Shown here: piece by piece, positions 8,575 through 18,116 of the stretch
Numbering within the stretch: position 1 is the first letter of the stretch
How the letters are laid out: each line of letters starts with the position of its first letter
Assembly (NCBI GenBank): GCA_944381435.1
Contig: CALWLD010000001.1
Span: 1 to 64,000 of the forward strand
Length of the DNA stretch: 64,000 nt
Origin: an uncultured Clostridia bacterium
GTDB taxonomy: Bacteria > Bacillota > Clostridia > Lachnospirales > CAG-274
Direction of reading: 5' to 3'
Notes under the pieces: model-generated
What the model was told of the DNA's origin: nothing
The model's input: only the letters and a program-made list of their open reading frames with translations
Databases searched by the model: none
Translations under genes and position numbers: made by a program

Positions 8575-10317
8575 ATGGAGTCTTTTAAGTGGTTTTATTC
8601 ATTTTTTAAACCCTATAAAAAAAGATATATTTTTGGCTTATTTTTAGTTACATTAGCTACGCTATTATCTTTTGTAAATCCTTATGTAATAGGTATTTTT
8701 GTAGATGATGTAATGCAAAACGGTAAGTTTGGAATGCTAAAATATGTTCTTATTGGCTTATTAGGGTCTACAGTGATAAAAACATCTTTAAGATGGAAAT
8801 ATTTAGTGTTATTTGAGCAATGCTCTCAAGATATTTTATACAATATGAGAGATAAAGTGTATAGAAAATTTATGAGGCAAGATTTTGCTTTTTTTAACCG
8901 TAACAGAACAGGGGATTTAATGTCTAGGCAGATAGGAGATATGGACGCTATTAGGCATTTTACAGCTACATTTTTTGCCATATACGAGGCTATCGTTTAT
9001 TTTGTTGTAGCCCTTATTATGTGCTTTACTGTAAATTTAAAAATAGGGCTTTATATGATAGCTGTGTTACCTTTTACCCTTATTTTAGCTCTTTTTCAAT
9101 TTAAACACGTAGAAAAATGCTTTGCTAAAATAAGAGATTGTTTTTCTAGCTTAAATGCTTTTGTGCAAGAAAACATTAGCGGTAACCGTATGGTTAGAGC
9201 TTTTGCTAAAGAAGATTATGAAATACAAAAATTTAATAAAGAAAACGAAGCTTATAGACAAAGCCAGCTAGAAGCTACAAGGGTATGGAGCAATTATATA
9301 CCTGTGTTTGAGTTTTTATCAAATGCTTTAACTGTTGTTTTAATGCTTGTAGGTGGTAAAATGGCTATAGATGGCAACATAACAACAGGTGATTTGGTTG
9401 TTGTTTATAACTATCTTTGGATGCTAAACTATCCTCTTAGAATGTCTGGCTGGTATATAAATGATACACAAAGGTTTTTAACATCGCTAGATAAAATACA
9501 TAAAACAATAAAAGATAAACCTAGCATAAGAAAACCTATAGAGGCGGTATCTAAACCAGATTTACACGGGGATATTGAATTTAAAAATGTATCTTATCAA
9601 CCTGAAGATGATGAAAACTTTGATATACTTAAAAACGTAAGCTTTTCTATAAAACAAGGGCAAACTTTAGGTATTATAGGGGCTACAGGTGCAGGTAAAT
9701 CTACTGCTGTAAACCTTTTATGCAGATTTTATGATGCAACAGAAGGGGAAATAACAATAGACGGCATACCTATAAAAGACATAGATATATATTGGCTTAG
9801 GGACAATATAGGTATGGCTATGCAAGATGTTTTCTTATTCTCTGATACAATAGAAGGTAACATTGCCTATGGCGACCCTGATTGTCCTTTTGAAAAGGTA
9901 GAATGGGCTGCTAAAACAGCAGGGGCTCACGATTTTATACAAAAAATGCCAGAAGGATACGACACAATAGTAGGTGAGCGTGGCGTTGGTTTATCTGGTG
10001 GGCAAAAGCAAAGGATATCCCTTGCAAGGGCTTTACTAAAAGAACCTTCTATCCTTATATTAGACGATACAACATCTGCTCTTGATATGGAAACAGAGCA
10101 TTTAATACAAGAAAACTTAAAATCTTTAGGTAAAAAATGTACTAAAATTTTAATTGCATATAGAATATCTTCTATTATGGAAGCAGATTTGATACTTGTT
10201 TTAGATAAAGGTAGAATTGTAGAACAAGGTACACACGAAGAGCTTTTAGCTAAAAAAGGTTATTATTACTCTGTATTCCATCATCAATACGGAGATTTTA
10301 GAGAAGGGAGGTTATAA
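8575..10317 (+). CDS. Heterodimeric ABC exporter subunit with degenerate ATPase site (BmrC-like)
   Basis: This 580-residue half-exporter has an N-terminal six-helix membrane domain (about 15-310) and a C-terminal nucleotide-binding domain. Walker A is GATGAGKST (near 369) and the signature LSGGQKQR (near 473) is intact. Walker B reads ILILDDTTSALD, with Asp where the catalytic Glu is expected, and the switch histidine is Tyr in LIAYRISSI (near 528). Those two changes mark the non-hydrolysing site of asymmetric exporters such as BmrCD and TM287/288. It is translated with its partner 2 bp downstream. A multidrug or peptide export role is likely; the substrate is unknown. Confidence 0.9.
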   Translation: MESFKWFYSFFKPYKKRYIFGLFLVTLATLLSFVNPYVIGIFVDDVMQNGKFGMLKYVLIGLLGSTVIKTSLRWKYLVLFEQCSQDILYNMRDKVYRKFMRQDFAFFNRNRTGDLMSRQIGDMDAIRHFTATFFAIYEAIVYFVVALIMCFTVNLKIGLYMIAVLPFTLILALFQFKHVEKCFAKIRDCFSSLNAFVQENISGNRMVRAFAKEDYEIQKFNKENEAYRQSQLEATRVWSNYIPVFEFLSNALTVVLMLVGGKMAIDGNITTGDLVVVYNYLWMLNYPLRMSGWYINDTQRFLTSLDKIHKTIKDKPSIRKPIEAVSKPDLHGDIEFKNVSYQPEDDENFDILKNVSFSIKQGQTLGIIGATGAGKSTAVNLLCRFYDATEGEITIDGIPIKDIDIYWLRDNIGMAMQDVFLFSDTIEGNIAYGDPDCPFEKVEWAAKTAGAHDFIQKMPEGYDTIVGERGVGLSGGQKQRISLARALLKEPSILILDDTTSALDMETEHLIQENLKSLGKKCTKILIAYRISSIMEADLILVLDKGRIVEQGTHEELLAKKGYYYSVFHHQYGDFREGRL

Positions 10318-10319
10318 AA

Positions 10320-12119
10320 ATGGCTAGAAATACTTACGAAATAGATGAAAATTTAGAAACCCCTTTTGATATAGAAAAGCTAAAAAGGATAGGAAAATAT
10401 GTAGCACCATATAAAAAGACAATAATATTAATATTATTTCTTATGGCTACATCTAGTATTGCAACAATGTATATACCTATCATATTTATGGATGCGATAG
10501 ATAAATCTATACCAAACAAAGATATGCAAGAGATAATAAGGCTTAGCATTTATATATTAGCTATATCTTTATATGTATCTATTGTTTTAAAAATAAGGTC
10601 TGTTGTTATGACGAAAATGGGGCAAGATATTGTTTTTGAAATAAGAAAAGATATTTTTGAACACGTACAAAAGCTACCTTTTACTTACTTTGATAACAGA
10701 CCTCACGGTAAAATACAAGTTAGGATAGTAAACTATGTAAACAACTTAAGTGATTTATTATCTACAGGTATTGTAAACGTTTTAACAGAGATAGGCTCGT
10801 TATTTTTTATAGTAGGCTTTATGTTTTATGTAAACGTTAGGTTTAGCATAATATGTATGCTTGGGCTTCCTATTTTATCTGGGCTTATATGGTATATACA
10901 ATCTAAACAACGTAAAGCTTGGCAAGAGGCTAGCAACAAACAATCTAACCTTAATGCTTATATATCAGAAAGTATAAACGGGGTTAGGATAACACAATCT
11001 TTTGTTAGAGAAAAAGAAAACAGACAAATATTTAACAGGCTTAGCAATAACTACAGAGATAGCTGGATGAAAGCAGTTAGATACAACTTCTTATTAGGCC
11101 CTGCTATTGAAAATATATCTGCTATAACAACTGCTGTTATTTATGTTTTAAGTGTTTACTGGGTAAGCGGTGGTTCTAGCGTTATAACAGCTGGTGCTGT
11201 AGTTGCATTTATATCTTATATAGGGCGTTTTTGGGCTCCTATAAATACCATTGCAAGCTTTTATAACAGCATTATAACGGCTATATCTTATCTTGAAAGA
11301 ATATTTGAAACTATAGATGAGCCTATTGATGTAAAAGATAGAGAAGATGCTACAGAAATGCCAGAAATAAAAGGCGAAGTTAGGTTTGATAATGTTTGCT
11401 TTGGATATGAAGAAGGGGTAAACATATTAAACGGCATTAGCTTTAAGGCAAACGTTGGTGAAAGCTTTGCTATCGTTGGACCTACAGGAGCAGGTAAAAC
11501 AACTATTGTAAATTTATTAAGTAGATTTTATAACATAAATTCAGGACATATTTATATCGATGATATAGACATAGAAAGCGTTACTATAAAATCTTTAAGA
11601 AGCCAAATGGGGGTTATGATGCAAGAAAGCTTCATATTCTCAGGCACTATAATGGATAACATAAGATATGGTAACCAAGAGGCAACAGATGAAGAGGTTA
11701 TAAAAGCGGCAAAGGTTGTATGTGCTCACGATTTTATAATGGCTATGGAAGATGGATATAACACTGTTGTAAAAGAACGAGGAAGTGGCTTATCGGCAGG
11801 GCAAAAGCAACTTATATCTTTTGCAAGAGCCTTGCTTGCAAACCCTAAAATTTTAATTCTTGATGAGGCTACATCTAGCATTGATACAGAAACAGAAATA
11901 GCTCTTCAAGAAGGCCTTAAAGAGCTTCTTAAAAACAGAACATCTTTTATTATAGCTCATAGGTTATCTACTATAAAAAATAGTACTTGTATTTTATACG
12001 TAGATAAAGGGCAAATAGTAGAACAAGGTTCTCACGATGAGCTTATTGCTAAAAAGGGTGCTTATTACAAGCTTTATATGTCTCAATATGAATTTTTGAA
12101 AAAGGAAGAAGAAAACTAA
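10320..12119 (+). CDS. Heterodimeric ABC exporter subunit with canonical ATPase site (BmrD-like)
   Basis: This 599-residue partner has a membrane domain (about 30-325) and an ATPase domain with Walker A GPTGAGKTT (near 387). The catalytic Glu is present in ILILDEATSSID and the switch His in IIAHRLSTI. Its signature motif is LSAGQKQL, with Ala replacing the second Gly. That altered signature faces the degenerate Walker site of the first subunit, so together the two genes encode one consensus and one degenerate ATP site. The gap to the upstream gene is 2 bp, indicating translational coupling. A bidirectional hairpin follows. Confidence 0.92.
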   Translation: MARNTYEIDENLETPFDIEKLKRIGKYVAPYKKTIILILFLMATSSIATMYIPIIFMDAIDKSIPNKDMQEIIRLSIYILAISLYVSIVLKIRSVVMTKMGQDIVFEIRKDIFEHVQKLPFTYFDNRPHGKIQVRIVNYVNNLSDLLSTGIVNVLTEIGSLFFIVGFMFYVNVRFSIICMLGLPILSGLIWYIQSKQRKAWQEASNKQSNLNAYISESINGVRITQSFVREKENRQIFNRLSNNYRDSWMKAVRYNFLLGPAIENISAITTAVIYVLSVYWVSGGSSVITAGAVVAFISYIGRFWAPINTIASFYNSIITAISYLERIFETIDEPIDVKDREDATEMPEIKGEVRFDNVCFGYEEGVNILNGISFKANVGESFAIVGPTGAGKTTIVNLLSRFYNINSGHIYIDDIDIESVTIKSLRSQMGVMMQESFIFSGTIMDNIRYGNQEATDEEVIKAAKVVCAHDFIMAMEDGYNTVVKERGSGLSAGQKQLISFARALLANPKILILDEATSSIDTETEIALQEGLKELLKNRTSFIIAHRLSTIKNSTCILYVDKGQIVEQGSHDELIAKKGAYYKLYMSQYEFLKKEEEN

Positions 12120-12134
12120 ATAAATATATAATAA

Positions 12135-12163
12135 AAAGGTTGTAGAAAAAATCTACAACCTTT
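12135..12163. terminator. Bidirectional hairpin after the ABC operon
   Basis: AAAGGTTGTAGA (12135-12146) pairs with TCTACAACCTTT (12152-12163). A U-tract exists in the minus-strand direction; in the plus direction the stem is followed by CAAACTG, so termination there is weaker. The stem shares its sequence with the end of element B. Confidence 0.6.
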
Positions 12164-12167
12164 CAAA

Positions 12168-12301
12168 CTGTAGACAAAATAATATCAAAACCTTCTACCA
12201 TAAACATTTAAGCAATTAAAGGGTTCTAGGGCAAAGCCCTAGAATAAGGGTGGTGGGTGGGTTTAGATAATTACAAAAAAATTGTCGACAAAGTCGACAA
12301 T
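12168..12301 (-). mobile_element. Dispersed element B, copy B4
   Basis: Read on the minus strand, it starts with the hairpin ATTGTCGACTTTGTCGACAAT (arms 12281-12289 and 12293-12301). It continues with TTTTGTAATTATCTAAACC and the C-rich block CCCACCCACCACCC, then the hairpin TAGGGCTTTGCCCTA, and ends TTTTGTCTACAG at 12168. Total length is 134 bp. Ends match copies B1 and B2. Confidence 0.75.
12281..12301 (-). terminator. Terminator for the gene at 12319, formed by element B4
   Basis: This is a 9-bp perfect stem with a three-base loop followed on the minus strand by seven U. It lies 17 bp past the stop of the membrane-protein gene, so the element end again doubles as the host terminator. Confidence 0.7.
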
Positions 12302-12318
12302 CTCAAAGTCTTCACCCT

Positions 12319-12846
12319 TTAGATTGTAACAAATAATAACACTATGCATTGAACCAAAGAAGAAATTAAAAAAGTAGGAGCAATTAAATTTTTCTTTTTT
12401 AAAAAGAATAACTTTGCATAAATGTTTCCAGATATTAAGCCTATAATAACTAATATAAAAGCAGATAATATTACACTTATGTTTGTACCTTTAATACCTG
12501 CTAATGCACCAACTAAAATACAAGGTAAAAAGATACTTATATAAGTTAGAACATTAACATATTTAGGGATAGCTAAAGGCTCATAAGCTTTGTTTGTATG
12601 TAAATATTTTTTATTAACAGCAAGGTTAAATGCTCTTTCAAAAAATGTATAAGTAAGGTTACAAACAGTACCATCTATTTCAAATTCATAATCTAAAAGT
12701 AATAAAAATTTATGTTGGTTTTTAAGGGTTATTTCTTTTTCGTCAATGGTAATTATAAAACTACCTTTTAAAGAGTTTAAATTGCATTTTATTGTATGAG
12801 AAACTCCATTTATATCAATATTAAATACTTTTTCAAATTTAAACAT
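12319..12846 (-). CDS. Uncharacterised membrane protein, three C-terminal helices
   Basis: I do not recognise this 175-residue protein. Residues 1-75 are predicted beta-rich and soluble (FEKVFNIDINGVSHTIKCN; then GSFIITIDEKEITL). Residues about 95-175 hold three or four hydrophobic segments, with a KKK turn (151-153) between the last two. The ATG is preceded by GGGAGGAT on the minus strand. It stands alone between the exporter operon and pdxS, which it faces away from. The arrangement suggests a small membrane sensor or stress protein, but no function can be assigned. Confidence 0.7.
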   Translation of the reverse strand: MFKFEKVFNIDINGVSHTIKCNLNSLKGSFIITIDEKEITLKNQHKFLLLLDYEFEIDGTVCNLTYTFFERAFNLAVNKKYLHTNKAYEPLAIPKYVNVLTYISIFLPCILVGALAGIKGTNISVILSAFILVIIGLISGNIYAKLFFLKKKNLIAPTFLISSLVQCIVLLFVTI

Positions 12847-12944
12847 AAAAATCCTCCCTATATTTATTTATAAAAATATGATAAATAATAATTTTTAGAA
12901 TGTCAATAAATCAATTAAAAAATTACAAAAAATTATAATAATTA

Positions 12945-12973
12945 TTGAAAATAAATATAATTAAGTTTATAAT
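12945..12973 (+). promoter_or_regulatory. Predicted sigma-A promoter of pdxST
   Basis: TTGAAA at 12945-12950, a 17-bp spacer and TATAAT at 12968-12973 lie 37 bp before the pdxS start codon. Confidence 0.65.
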
Positions 12974-13010
12974 ATAAGTTAGATAATTTTATATGAAAAG
13001 GAGAATAAAT

Positions 13011-13883
13011 ATGAACAATAGATACAAATTAAATTGCGAACTTGCACAAATGTTAAAAGGTGGCGTTATAATGGACGTTACAACACCAGAACAAGCTAAA
13101 ATTGCAGAAGAAGCAGGAGCTTGTGCTGTTATGGCTTTAGAAAAAATACCAGCAGATATTAGAGCTTGCGGTGGCGTTGCTAGAATGAGCGACCCTAAAA
13201 TGATAAAAGAAATACAACAAGCTGTTAGCATACCTGTTATGGCTAAAGTTAGAATAGGCCATTTTGTAGAAGCATCTTTATTAGAGGCTATAGAGATAGA
13301 TTACATAGACGAAAGCGAAGTTTTAACACCAGCAGATGATTGCTATCATATAGACAAAACAAAATACAAAGTTCCTTTTGTATGCGGTGCTAAAGATTTA
13401 GGTGAGGCTCTTAGAAGAATAGCAGAAGGTGCATCTATGATAAGAACAAAAGGTGAGGCAGGCACAGGAGATATTGTACAAGCAGTTAGACATATGCGTG
13501 CAATAAATTCAGAAATAAGACGCATACAAGCATTAAGAGAAGATGAGCTTTTTGACAATGCAAAAAGATTAGGTGTGCCTTATGAGCTTTTACTTTCTGT
13601 ATATAAAAATGGTAAATTACCTGTTGTAAACTTTGCTGCAGGTGGTATTGCAACGCCAGCAGATGCATCTTTAATGATGAACTTAGGCGCAGAAGGTGTT
13701 TTTGTTGGCTCTGGTATATTCAAATCAGGCGACCCTGCTAAAAGAGCAGCATCTATTGTAAAAGCAGTTACTAACTATCAAGACTATGAGCTTATAGCAA
13801 GGTTATCAGAAGATTTAGGGGAAGCTATGGTTGGTATAAACGAACAAGAAATAGAAATTTTAATGGCAGAAAGAGGCAAATAA
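13011..13883 (+). CDS. pdxS: Pyridoxal 5'-phosphate synthase, lyase subunit PdxS
   Basis: PdxS condenses ribose 5-phosphate, glyceraldehyde 3-phosphate and ammonia to PLP in a dodecameric TIM barrel. The 290 residues include Asp22 (GVIMDVTT), Lys79 (VMAKVRIGH) that binds the sugar, and Lys147 ([11 protein letters not shown]) that carries the intermediate. An in-frame ATG at 12993 was rejected because AAAGGAG overlaps it and sits correctly before ATG 13011. The stop codon shares one base with the pdxT start, so the two subunits are translationally coupled. Confidence 0.97.
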   Translation: MNNRYKLNCELAQMLKGGVIMDVTTPEQAKIAEEAGACAVMALEKIPADIRACGGVARMSDPKMIKEIQQAVSIPVMAKVRIGHFVEASLLEAIEIDYIDESEVLTPADDCYHIDKTKYKVPFVCGAKDLGEALRRIAEGASMIRTKGEAGTGDIVQAVRHMRAINSEIRRIQALREDELFDNAKRLGVPYELLLSVYKNGKLPVVNFAAGGIATPADASLMMNLGAEGVFVGSGIFKSGDPAKRAASIVKAVTNYQDYELIARLSEDLGEAMVGINEQEIEILMAERGK

Positions 13884-14458
13884 TGAAAATAGGTGTTTTA
13901 TGCTTACAAGGAGCTTTTATTGAACATATTAACATATTAAACAAGCTAGGGGCAGAAACCTTTGAAATTAGGCAAAAAAAGGATATAGAGCAAGATTTTG
14001 ATGGTATAGTGCTTCCTGGTGGAGAAAGCACCACTATGGGCAAGCTATTAAGAGAGCTTGATATATATGATACTTTATTTGAAGCTATAAAAAAAGGTGT
14101 ACCTGTTTTTGGTACCTGTGCAGGGCTTTTGCTCCTTGCAAAAGAAATAGATAATGACGACAGAAGGCATTTAGCTACCTTAAATATTGTAGCCAAAAGA
14201 AATGCTTACGGAAGACAGCTAGGAAGCTTTAACACTATAGAAAAATTTAACGGTAAAGACATACCAATGACTTTTATTAGAGCACCTTATGTTGATAGTG
14301 TAGGTGAAAATGTAGAAATATTATCTGTTGTTGATAACAAGATAGTTGCAGTTAGAGAAGGCAACCAGCTTGCTACAGCTTTTCACCCAGAGCTTACAGA
14401 TTGTTACGATGTGCATAAATATTTTATAGAAATGGTTAAGGAATATATTAAGAAATAA
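13883..14458 (+). CDS. pdxT: Pyridoxal 5'-phosphate synthase, glutaminase subunit PdxT
   Basis: PdxT is a class I glutamine amidotransferase that feeds ammonia to PdxS. The 191-residue protein has the oxyanion-hole motif LPGGEST (44-50), nucleophile Cys79 in FGTCAGL, and His168 and Glu170 in AFHPEL, completing the triad. Its start overlaps the pdxS stop by one base. Length and motifs match the family exactly. Confidence 0.97.
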   Translation: MKIGVLCLQGAFIEHINILNKLGAETFEIRQKKDIEQDFDGIVLPGGESTTMGKLLRELDIYDTLFEAIKKGVPVFGTCAGLLLLAKEIDNDDRRHLATLNIVAKRNAYGRQLGSFNTIEKFNGKDIPMTFIRAPYVDSVGENVEILSVVDNKIVAVREGNQLATAFHPELTDCYDVHKYFIEMVKEYIKK

Positions 14459-14479
14459 AGCTATAAAGGGGGTATAGAA

Positions 14480-16723
14480 ATGTTATTAAAAAATATAAAG
14501 CTAAAAGGCAAATTTTTAATAATGATTACTATTACAGTTATTTTGGTTGGGTTTATAGGTATGTTTGGAACAGATTCTGTGTATCGCTCTAAACAGATTG
14601 TAAGTACAGAGCTAGAAACCAACAAAGATACTATAGATAAGAGTATGAGTTCTATTAAAAATATAATAGAATTAAGGTTTACAACTTTTAGAGTAAATAA
14701 AGATTTAGATGAAAATTATACAAAACAAGATTATGATAAAGCTAGAGAAACAGTTAAAGAGGCATATATCAATGCTAAAGAACCTTTAGAGATTGCACTA
14801 GATAAGCTAGATAAAACATATGATAAAGATTTAAGAAGTTTAATAGAGCAGTGCATTGTAAAAATGGATGACTTCTATAATAATTTTATTATGTTTATAG
14901 ATTATCACGAGCAAGATAAATTCGAAGAAGCTAATAACCAAGAAAAAATAGCAGCACAGCTAGGTGAAGAATTATTTAATATTGCGTATGAGCTTCCTAA
15001 TGTAAACTTTTCAGAAATGATTTCTAACCTAGATGTAGTTTTAAAAGCTATGAATACAAAAACAATAATATTGTTATCAGCAACAATATTATGTATTGTA
15101 TTTAGCATTGTTTTTGGAAGATGGTTATCTAATTCTATAAGAAAACCTATAGATAAAATTAAAAATGCAGCTCAAATGGTATTAAAAGGCGACCTAAATG
15201 TTGATATAAGAACAAATAACACAGATGAGCTAGGAGAGCTTTCTAATGCTATAGCTAATATGTCTGGTACTATATTATGTATTATAGATGATATAAATAG
15301 CCTTTCAGAAAATTTAGAAAATGGTAATACATCTTATAGAATCAATGCAGAAAAATATAGCGGTGCTTTTAAAAATGCAACAGAAGCTATAAACACTGCT
15401 ACAAATGGTCTTGTACAAGATGCTTTATACATAGCAGATAACATTAAAGATATAGAAAAAGGTAATTTTAACAACAAAGTTAAAGAGCTTGCAGGAGATA
15501 AAGCTGTATCTACACAAGCTATTAAAAATGTACAGCTAACTTTACAAGCTTTATCTAAAGAAATAAACGGGCTTATTAATGCAGCCATAAACGGTGATTT
15601 AGAATATAAAATAGATAGCACACATTATAGCGGTGAATGGAAAGCAACTATTGATGGATTAAATACATTTGTTGAGGGCGTTGTTGCTCCTATTAAAGAA
15701 ACACAAAATGCTATTTATCAATTTTCTGTAGGTAATTTTGAGCATAGAATAACAAATAACTACAAAGGTGAATTTGAAAAAATTAAACAAACAGTAAACT
15801 ATACAGCAGAAACTGTAGGTTCTTACATATCAGAAATATCTAACATATTAAAAGGAATGGCACATAAAAATTTTGACGTTTCTATAGATAGGGAATATTT
15901 AGGAGATTTTAAGGCTATACAAGAATCTGTTAATTTAATAGTTAAAAACTTAAATGAGCTTACAAGAGATATTATATCTTCAGCAGAGCAAGTATCCGCA
16001 GGTTCTAGACAAATATCAGAATCTAGCGTATCTTTAGCAGAAGGAGCTACAGAGCAAGCAGAGGCTGTTGAAAAACTTAACAGCATTATACAAATTATAT
16101 CAGAACAAACTTTAGAAAATGCTAAAAACTCTAATAAGGCTAATGAGCTTGCAATGCAAACAAGAGAAAATGCCTCTAAAGGTAGTGAGCAAATGAACAA
16201 TATGCTTATGGCTATGGAGCAGATAAACGATGCATCTAACAGCATATCTAACATAATTAAAGTTATAGATGATATAGCTTTTCAAACAAACATTCTTGCT
16301 CTTAATGCAGCTGTAGAGGCAGCACGTGCAGGTGAGCACGGCAAAGGCTTTGCTGTTGTAGCAGAAGAGGTTAGAAGCCTTGCAGGCAGAAGCCAACAAG
16401 CAGCAAGAGAAACTACTGAGCTTATAGAAAGCTCTGTAGAAAAAGTAGGAGAAGGCTCTAGGATAGCTAACCAAACATCAGAGGCTCTTATATCTATTGT
16501 AAACCAGATAGAATCTATCTCTAGCCTTGTAGATTCTTGTGCTAAGTCTTCTAACGAACAAGAGATGTCTATATCACAAGTTGTTCAAGGTATAGAGCAA
16601 ATATCTAATATTACACAAAGAAATAGAGCTACTAGCGAAGGTTCAGCAGCAGCATCAGAAGAGCTTGCAAGCCAAGCAGAAGTTTTCCATACATCTGTTT
16701 CAGATTTCAAGCTAAAAGGATGA
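14480..16723 (+). CDS. Methyl-accepting chemotaxis protein with multiple HAMP domains
   Basis: This 747-residue chemoreceptor has a first membrane helix at about 13-30 and an extracellular helical-bundle sensor of roughly 160 residues. The second helix is at about 192-212, followed by a standard HAMP. Residues about 265-500 carry at least three more HAMP-like or linker units, each with a recurring GDLEYKI or GNFEHRI type motif before the next helix. The signalling domain has the hairpin tip [20 protein letters not shown]. No obvious C-terminal CheR-docking pentapeptide is visible. The ligand is unknown. It probably works with the CheA/CheW pair at 28-31 kb. Confidence 0.93.
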   Translation: MLLKNIKLKGKFLIMITITVILVGFIGMFGTDSVYRSKQIVSTELETNKDTIDKSMSSIKNIIELRFTTFRVNKDLDENYTKQDYDKARETVKEAYINAKEPLEIALDKLDKTYDKDLRSLIEQCIVKMDDFYNNFIMFIDYHEQDKFEEANNQEKIAAQLGEELFNIAYELPNVNFSEMISNLDVVLKAMNTKTIILLSATILCIVFSIVFGRWLSNSIRKPIDKIKNAAQMVLKGDLNVDIRTNNTDELGELSNAIANMSGTILCIIDDINSLSENLENGNTSYRINAEKYSGAFKNATEAINTATNGLVQDALYIADNIKDIEKGNFNNKVKELAGDKAVSTQAIKNVQLTLQALSKEINGLINAAINGDLEYKIDSTHYSGEWKATIDGLNTFVEGVVAPIKETQNAIYQFSVGNFEHRITNNYKGEFEKIKQTVNYTAETVGSYISEISNILKGMAHKNFDVSIDREYLGDFKAIQESVNLIVKNLNELTRDIISSAEQVSAGSRQISESSVSLAEGATEQAEAVEKLNSIIQIISEQTLENAKNSNKANELAMQTRENASKGSEQMNNMLMAMEQINDASNSISNIIKVIDDIAFQTNILALNAAVEAARAGEHGKGFAVVAEEVRSLAGRSQQAARETTELIESSVEKVGEGSRIANQTSEALISIVNQIESISSLVDSCAKSSNEQEMSISQVVQGIEQISNITQRNRATSEGSAAASEELASQAEVFHTSVSDFKLKG

Positions 16724-16791
16724 TAGCCAAGATATATTAATTGGTAAAAGCTTAGACTTTGGTAAATATTAATTTATAAATATAAATAAAT

Positions 16792-16825
16792 AAAAGCCAC
16801 TTTGAAAAAAATCAAAGTGGCTTTT
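16792..16825 (+). terminator. Terminator of the chemoreceptor gene
   Basis: AAAAGCCACTTTGA (16792-16805) pairs with TCAAAGTGGCTTTT (16812-16825), a 14-bp stem with a six-A loop and a U-rich 3' end. Confidence 0.85.
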
Positions 16826-16830
16826 ATTTA

Positions 16831-16911
16831 TTACAATTAAGGGACGACTTAATTAAATAAATTTTAGAAGTTTCTGTTTTTGAACACAAAGTATTCAAAA
16901 AATTGATAAAT
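16831..16911 (+). repeat. Dispersed repeat A, copy A2 (short form)
   Basis: It has the 5' dyad AATTAAGGGACGACTTAATT and the 3' dyad TTTGAACACAAAGTATTCAA but lacks the middle AAATTTATATA segment found in longer copies. Length is about 81 bp. Confidence 0.75.
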
Positions 16912-17047
16912 TGCAATTAAGGTATGACTTAATTTATTTAATTAAAATTTATATACGGTTTTTTGTATTAAATTTTAATTAAATAAGTTTTAGGAGTTCC
17001 TGTTTTTGAACGCAAAGTGTTCAAAAAATTGATAAATTGCAATTAAG
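16912..17047 (+). repeat. Dispersed repeat A, copy A3
   Basis: This full-length copy is directly joined to A2. It begins GCAATTAAGGTATGACTTAA and includes TTTATATACGGTTTTTTGTA and the dyad TTTTGAACGCAAAGTGTTCA. Another GCAATTAAG begins at 17039, as if a third unit had been lost. Confidence 0.8.
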
Positions 17048-17055
17048 ATGTTAAA

Positions 17056-17082
17056 AAGGCTATAGGCTTTGCCTATAACCTT
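17056..17082 (-). terminator. Terminator downstream of the SRP RNA
   Basis: AAGGCTATAGGC (17056-17067) and GCCTATAACCTT (17071-17082) form a stem with a U-tract on the minus strand, about 45 nt past the mature SRP RNA end. Confidence 0.65.
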
Positions 17083-17127
17083 AAGTTGTATATTTTACCA
17101 AAAAAGGATAAAATTAATATATAAAAT

Positions 17128-17393
17128 CCCGTGCATTTATCTTCGACAGACCTTTCCAAGCGTTACCTATATAGTTAGCTCAAGCCCAGCACCCTTACGG
17201 CACATAGAAAATCTTGTTTAGTGCTGCTTCCGTCAGGACCTGACACGGTTCACAAGCATCTATTGCGTAAGACTAGGCCGTCAACACTACTTGTACAGGG
17301 CAGACCTAAAAAAGGAAAGCCTTAGATAAACATCGTCCCTACTATAGCGGATTGTAGGTTACAAGGCACCGCTACCTCCCCAACTAGCACGAG
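17128..17393 (-). ncRNA. ffs: Signal recognition particle RNA, large (Alu-containing) type
   Basis: On the minus strand the RNA opens with CGTGCTAGTTGGGGAGGTAG, the Alu-domain start seen in Bacillus scRNA. It contains the helix 8 tetraloop region around GTCAGGTCCTGACGGAAGCA, where Ffh binds. It ends with complementary GATAAATGCACGGGA. The length of about 266 nt matches the large Firmicute form rather than the 4.5S form. The ends are estimated from pairing of the terminal CGTGC and GCACG, so each may be off by a few bases. A strong promoter lies just upstream. Confidence 0.95.
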
Positions 17394-17419
17394 AAACTTT
17401 AAAACATATTTACCATTAT

Positions 17420-17448
17420 ATTATAAATGTTGTTTTTAACTTTGTCAA
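17420..17448 (-). promoter_or_regulatory. Promoter of the SRP RNA
   Basis: On the minus strand, perfect TTGACA (17448-17443), a 17-bp spacer and perfect TATAAT (17425-17420) predict a start near 17413, about 20 nt before the mature 5' end. A consensus match is expected for an abundant stable RNA. Confidence 0.8.
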
Positions 17449-17477
17449 TGTAAAAATAAATTTAAAATTATACAATT

Positions 17478-18116
17478 TTAAACAATAAGCTCTCGATAAT
17501 CTGTTATATATTCTTCTATATAACCTTCTAAATCAGCTATAATGCTATGGTTAAATTTTAAATTATCGTATAGGAAAAACACTCTTAAGTTATTTTCTTT
17601 AGCTATTTTAATATTTTCTATACAGGTTTCAAACATTATTATGTTGTTATCATTTAGCTTTAAATAATCAATACAAGATTGATAAATATTTTCACTTTCT
17701 GTTAAATCTTTATCTAAAATTATATCAAATAAATCATAAACTTTGTTATTTTTTAAGCAAGGTTCATAAAAGGTTTTTTCACAAGTTGTAATTAATGCTG
17801 TTTTTATGCTGTTTTCTTTTAAAAATATAAGATAATCTAAAATACCGTTTTTTAAGTCAACATTATTCTTATATTCATCATAAGCCAATTTATTTAGCTC
17901 ATTAACTATATCATCACAGCTTTCCTCAACGCCATAAGACTTTTTTATATAGCTAGCTATTTCTAAAAAAGACATATTACCTACTAGGCTTTCGTAGTTT
18001 GTTGGTATATACAATTTTTTGTTTTTTAAAAAATTTCTAAAGGTTTTAGCTATAACATCTAAAGAATCTAGCACAGTATTATCTAGATTAAAAATAACAC
18101 CTTTATAGTCCACCAT
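17478..18116 (-). CDS. HAD-superfamily-like protein lacking the catalytic nucleophile
   Basis: This 212-residue protein has the HAD phosphatase fold of the phosphoglycolate phosphatase type, with a helical cap at about 20-80. Motif I normally reads DXDXT; here it is NLDNT, so the nucleophilic Asp is Asn10 (codon AAT) and only the second Asp (Asp12) remains. Motif II Thr is kept in LITTCEK. The acidic motif IV reads FETCIEN instead of GDS/GD-type. The product is probably not a phosphatase. It overlaps tadA by 14 bp, so the two are co-expressed. A binding or regulatory role is possible. Confidence 0.8.
   Translation of the reverse strand: MVDYKGVIFNLDNTVLDSLDVIAKTFRNFLKNKKLYIPTNYESLVGNMSFLEIASYIKKSYGVEESCDDIVNELNKLAYDEYKNNVDLKNGILDYLIFLKENSIKTALITTCEKTFYEPCLKNNKVYDLFDIILDKDLTESENIYQSCIDYLKLNDNNIIMFETCIENIKIAKENNLRVFFLYDNLKFNHSIIADLEGYIEEYITDYRELIV

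Noticed and set aside
12993-13010. Upstream ATG for pdxS adding six residues
   Set aside because: The ribosome site overlaps this ATG and is correctly spaced from ATG 13011; the PdxS family starts there.
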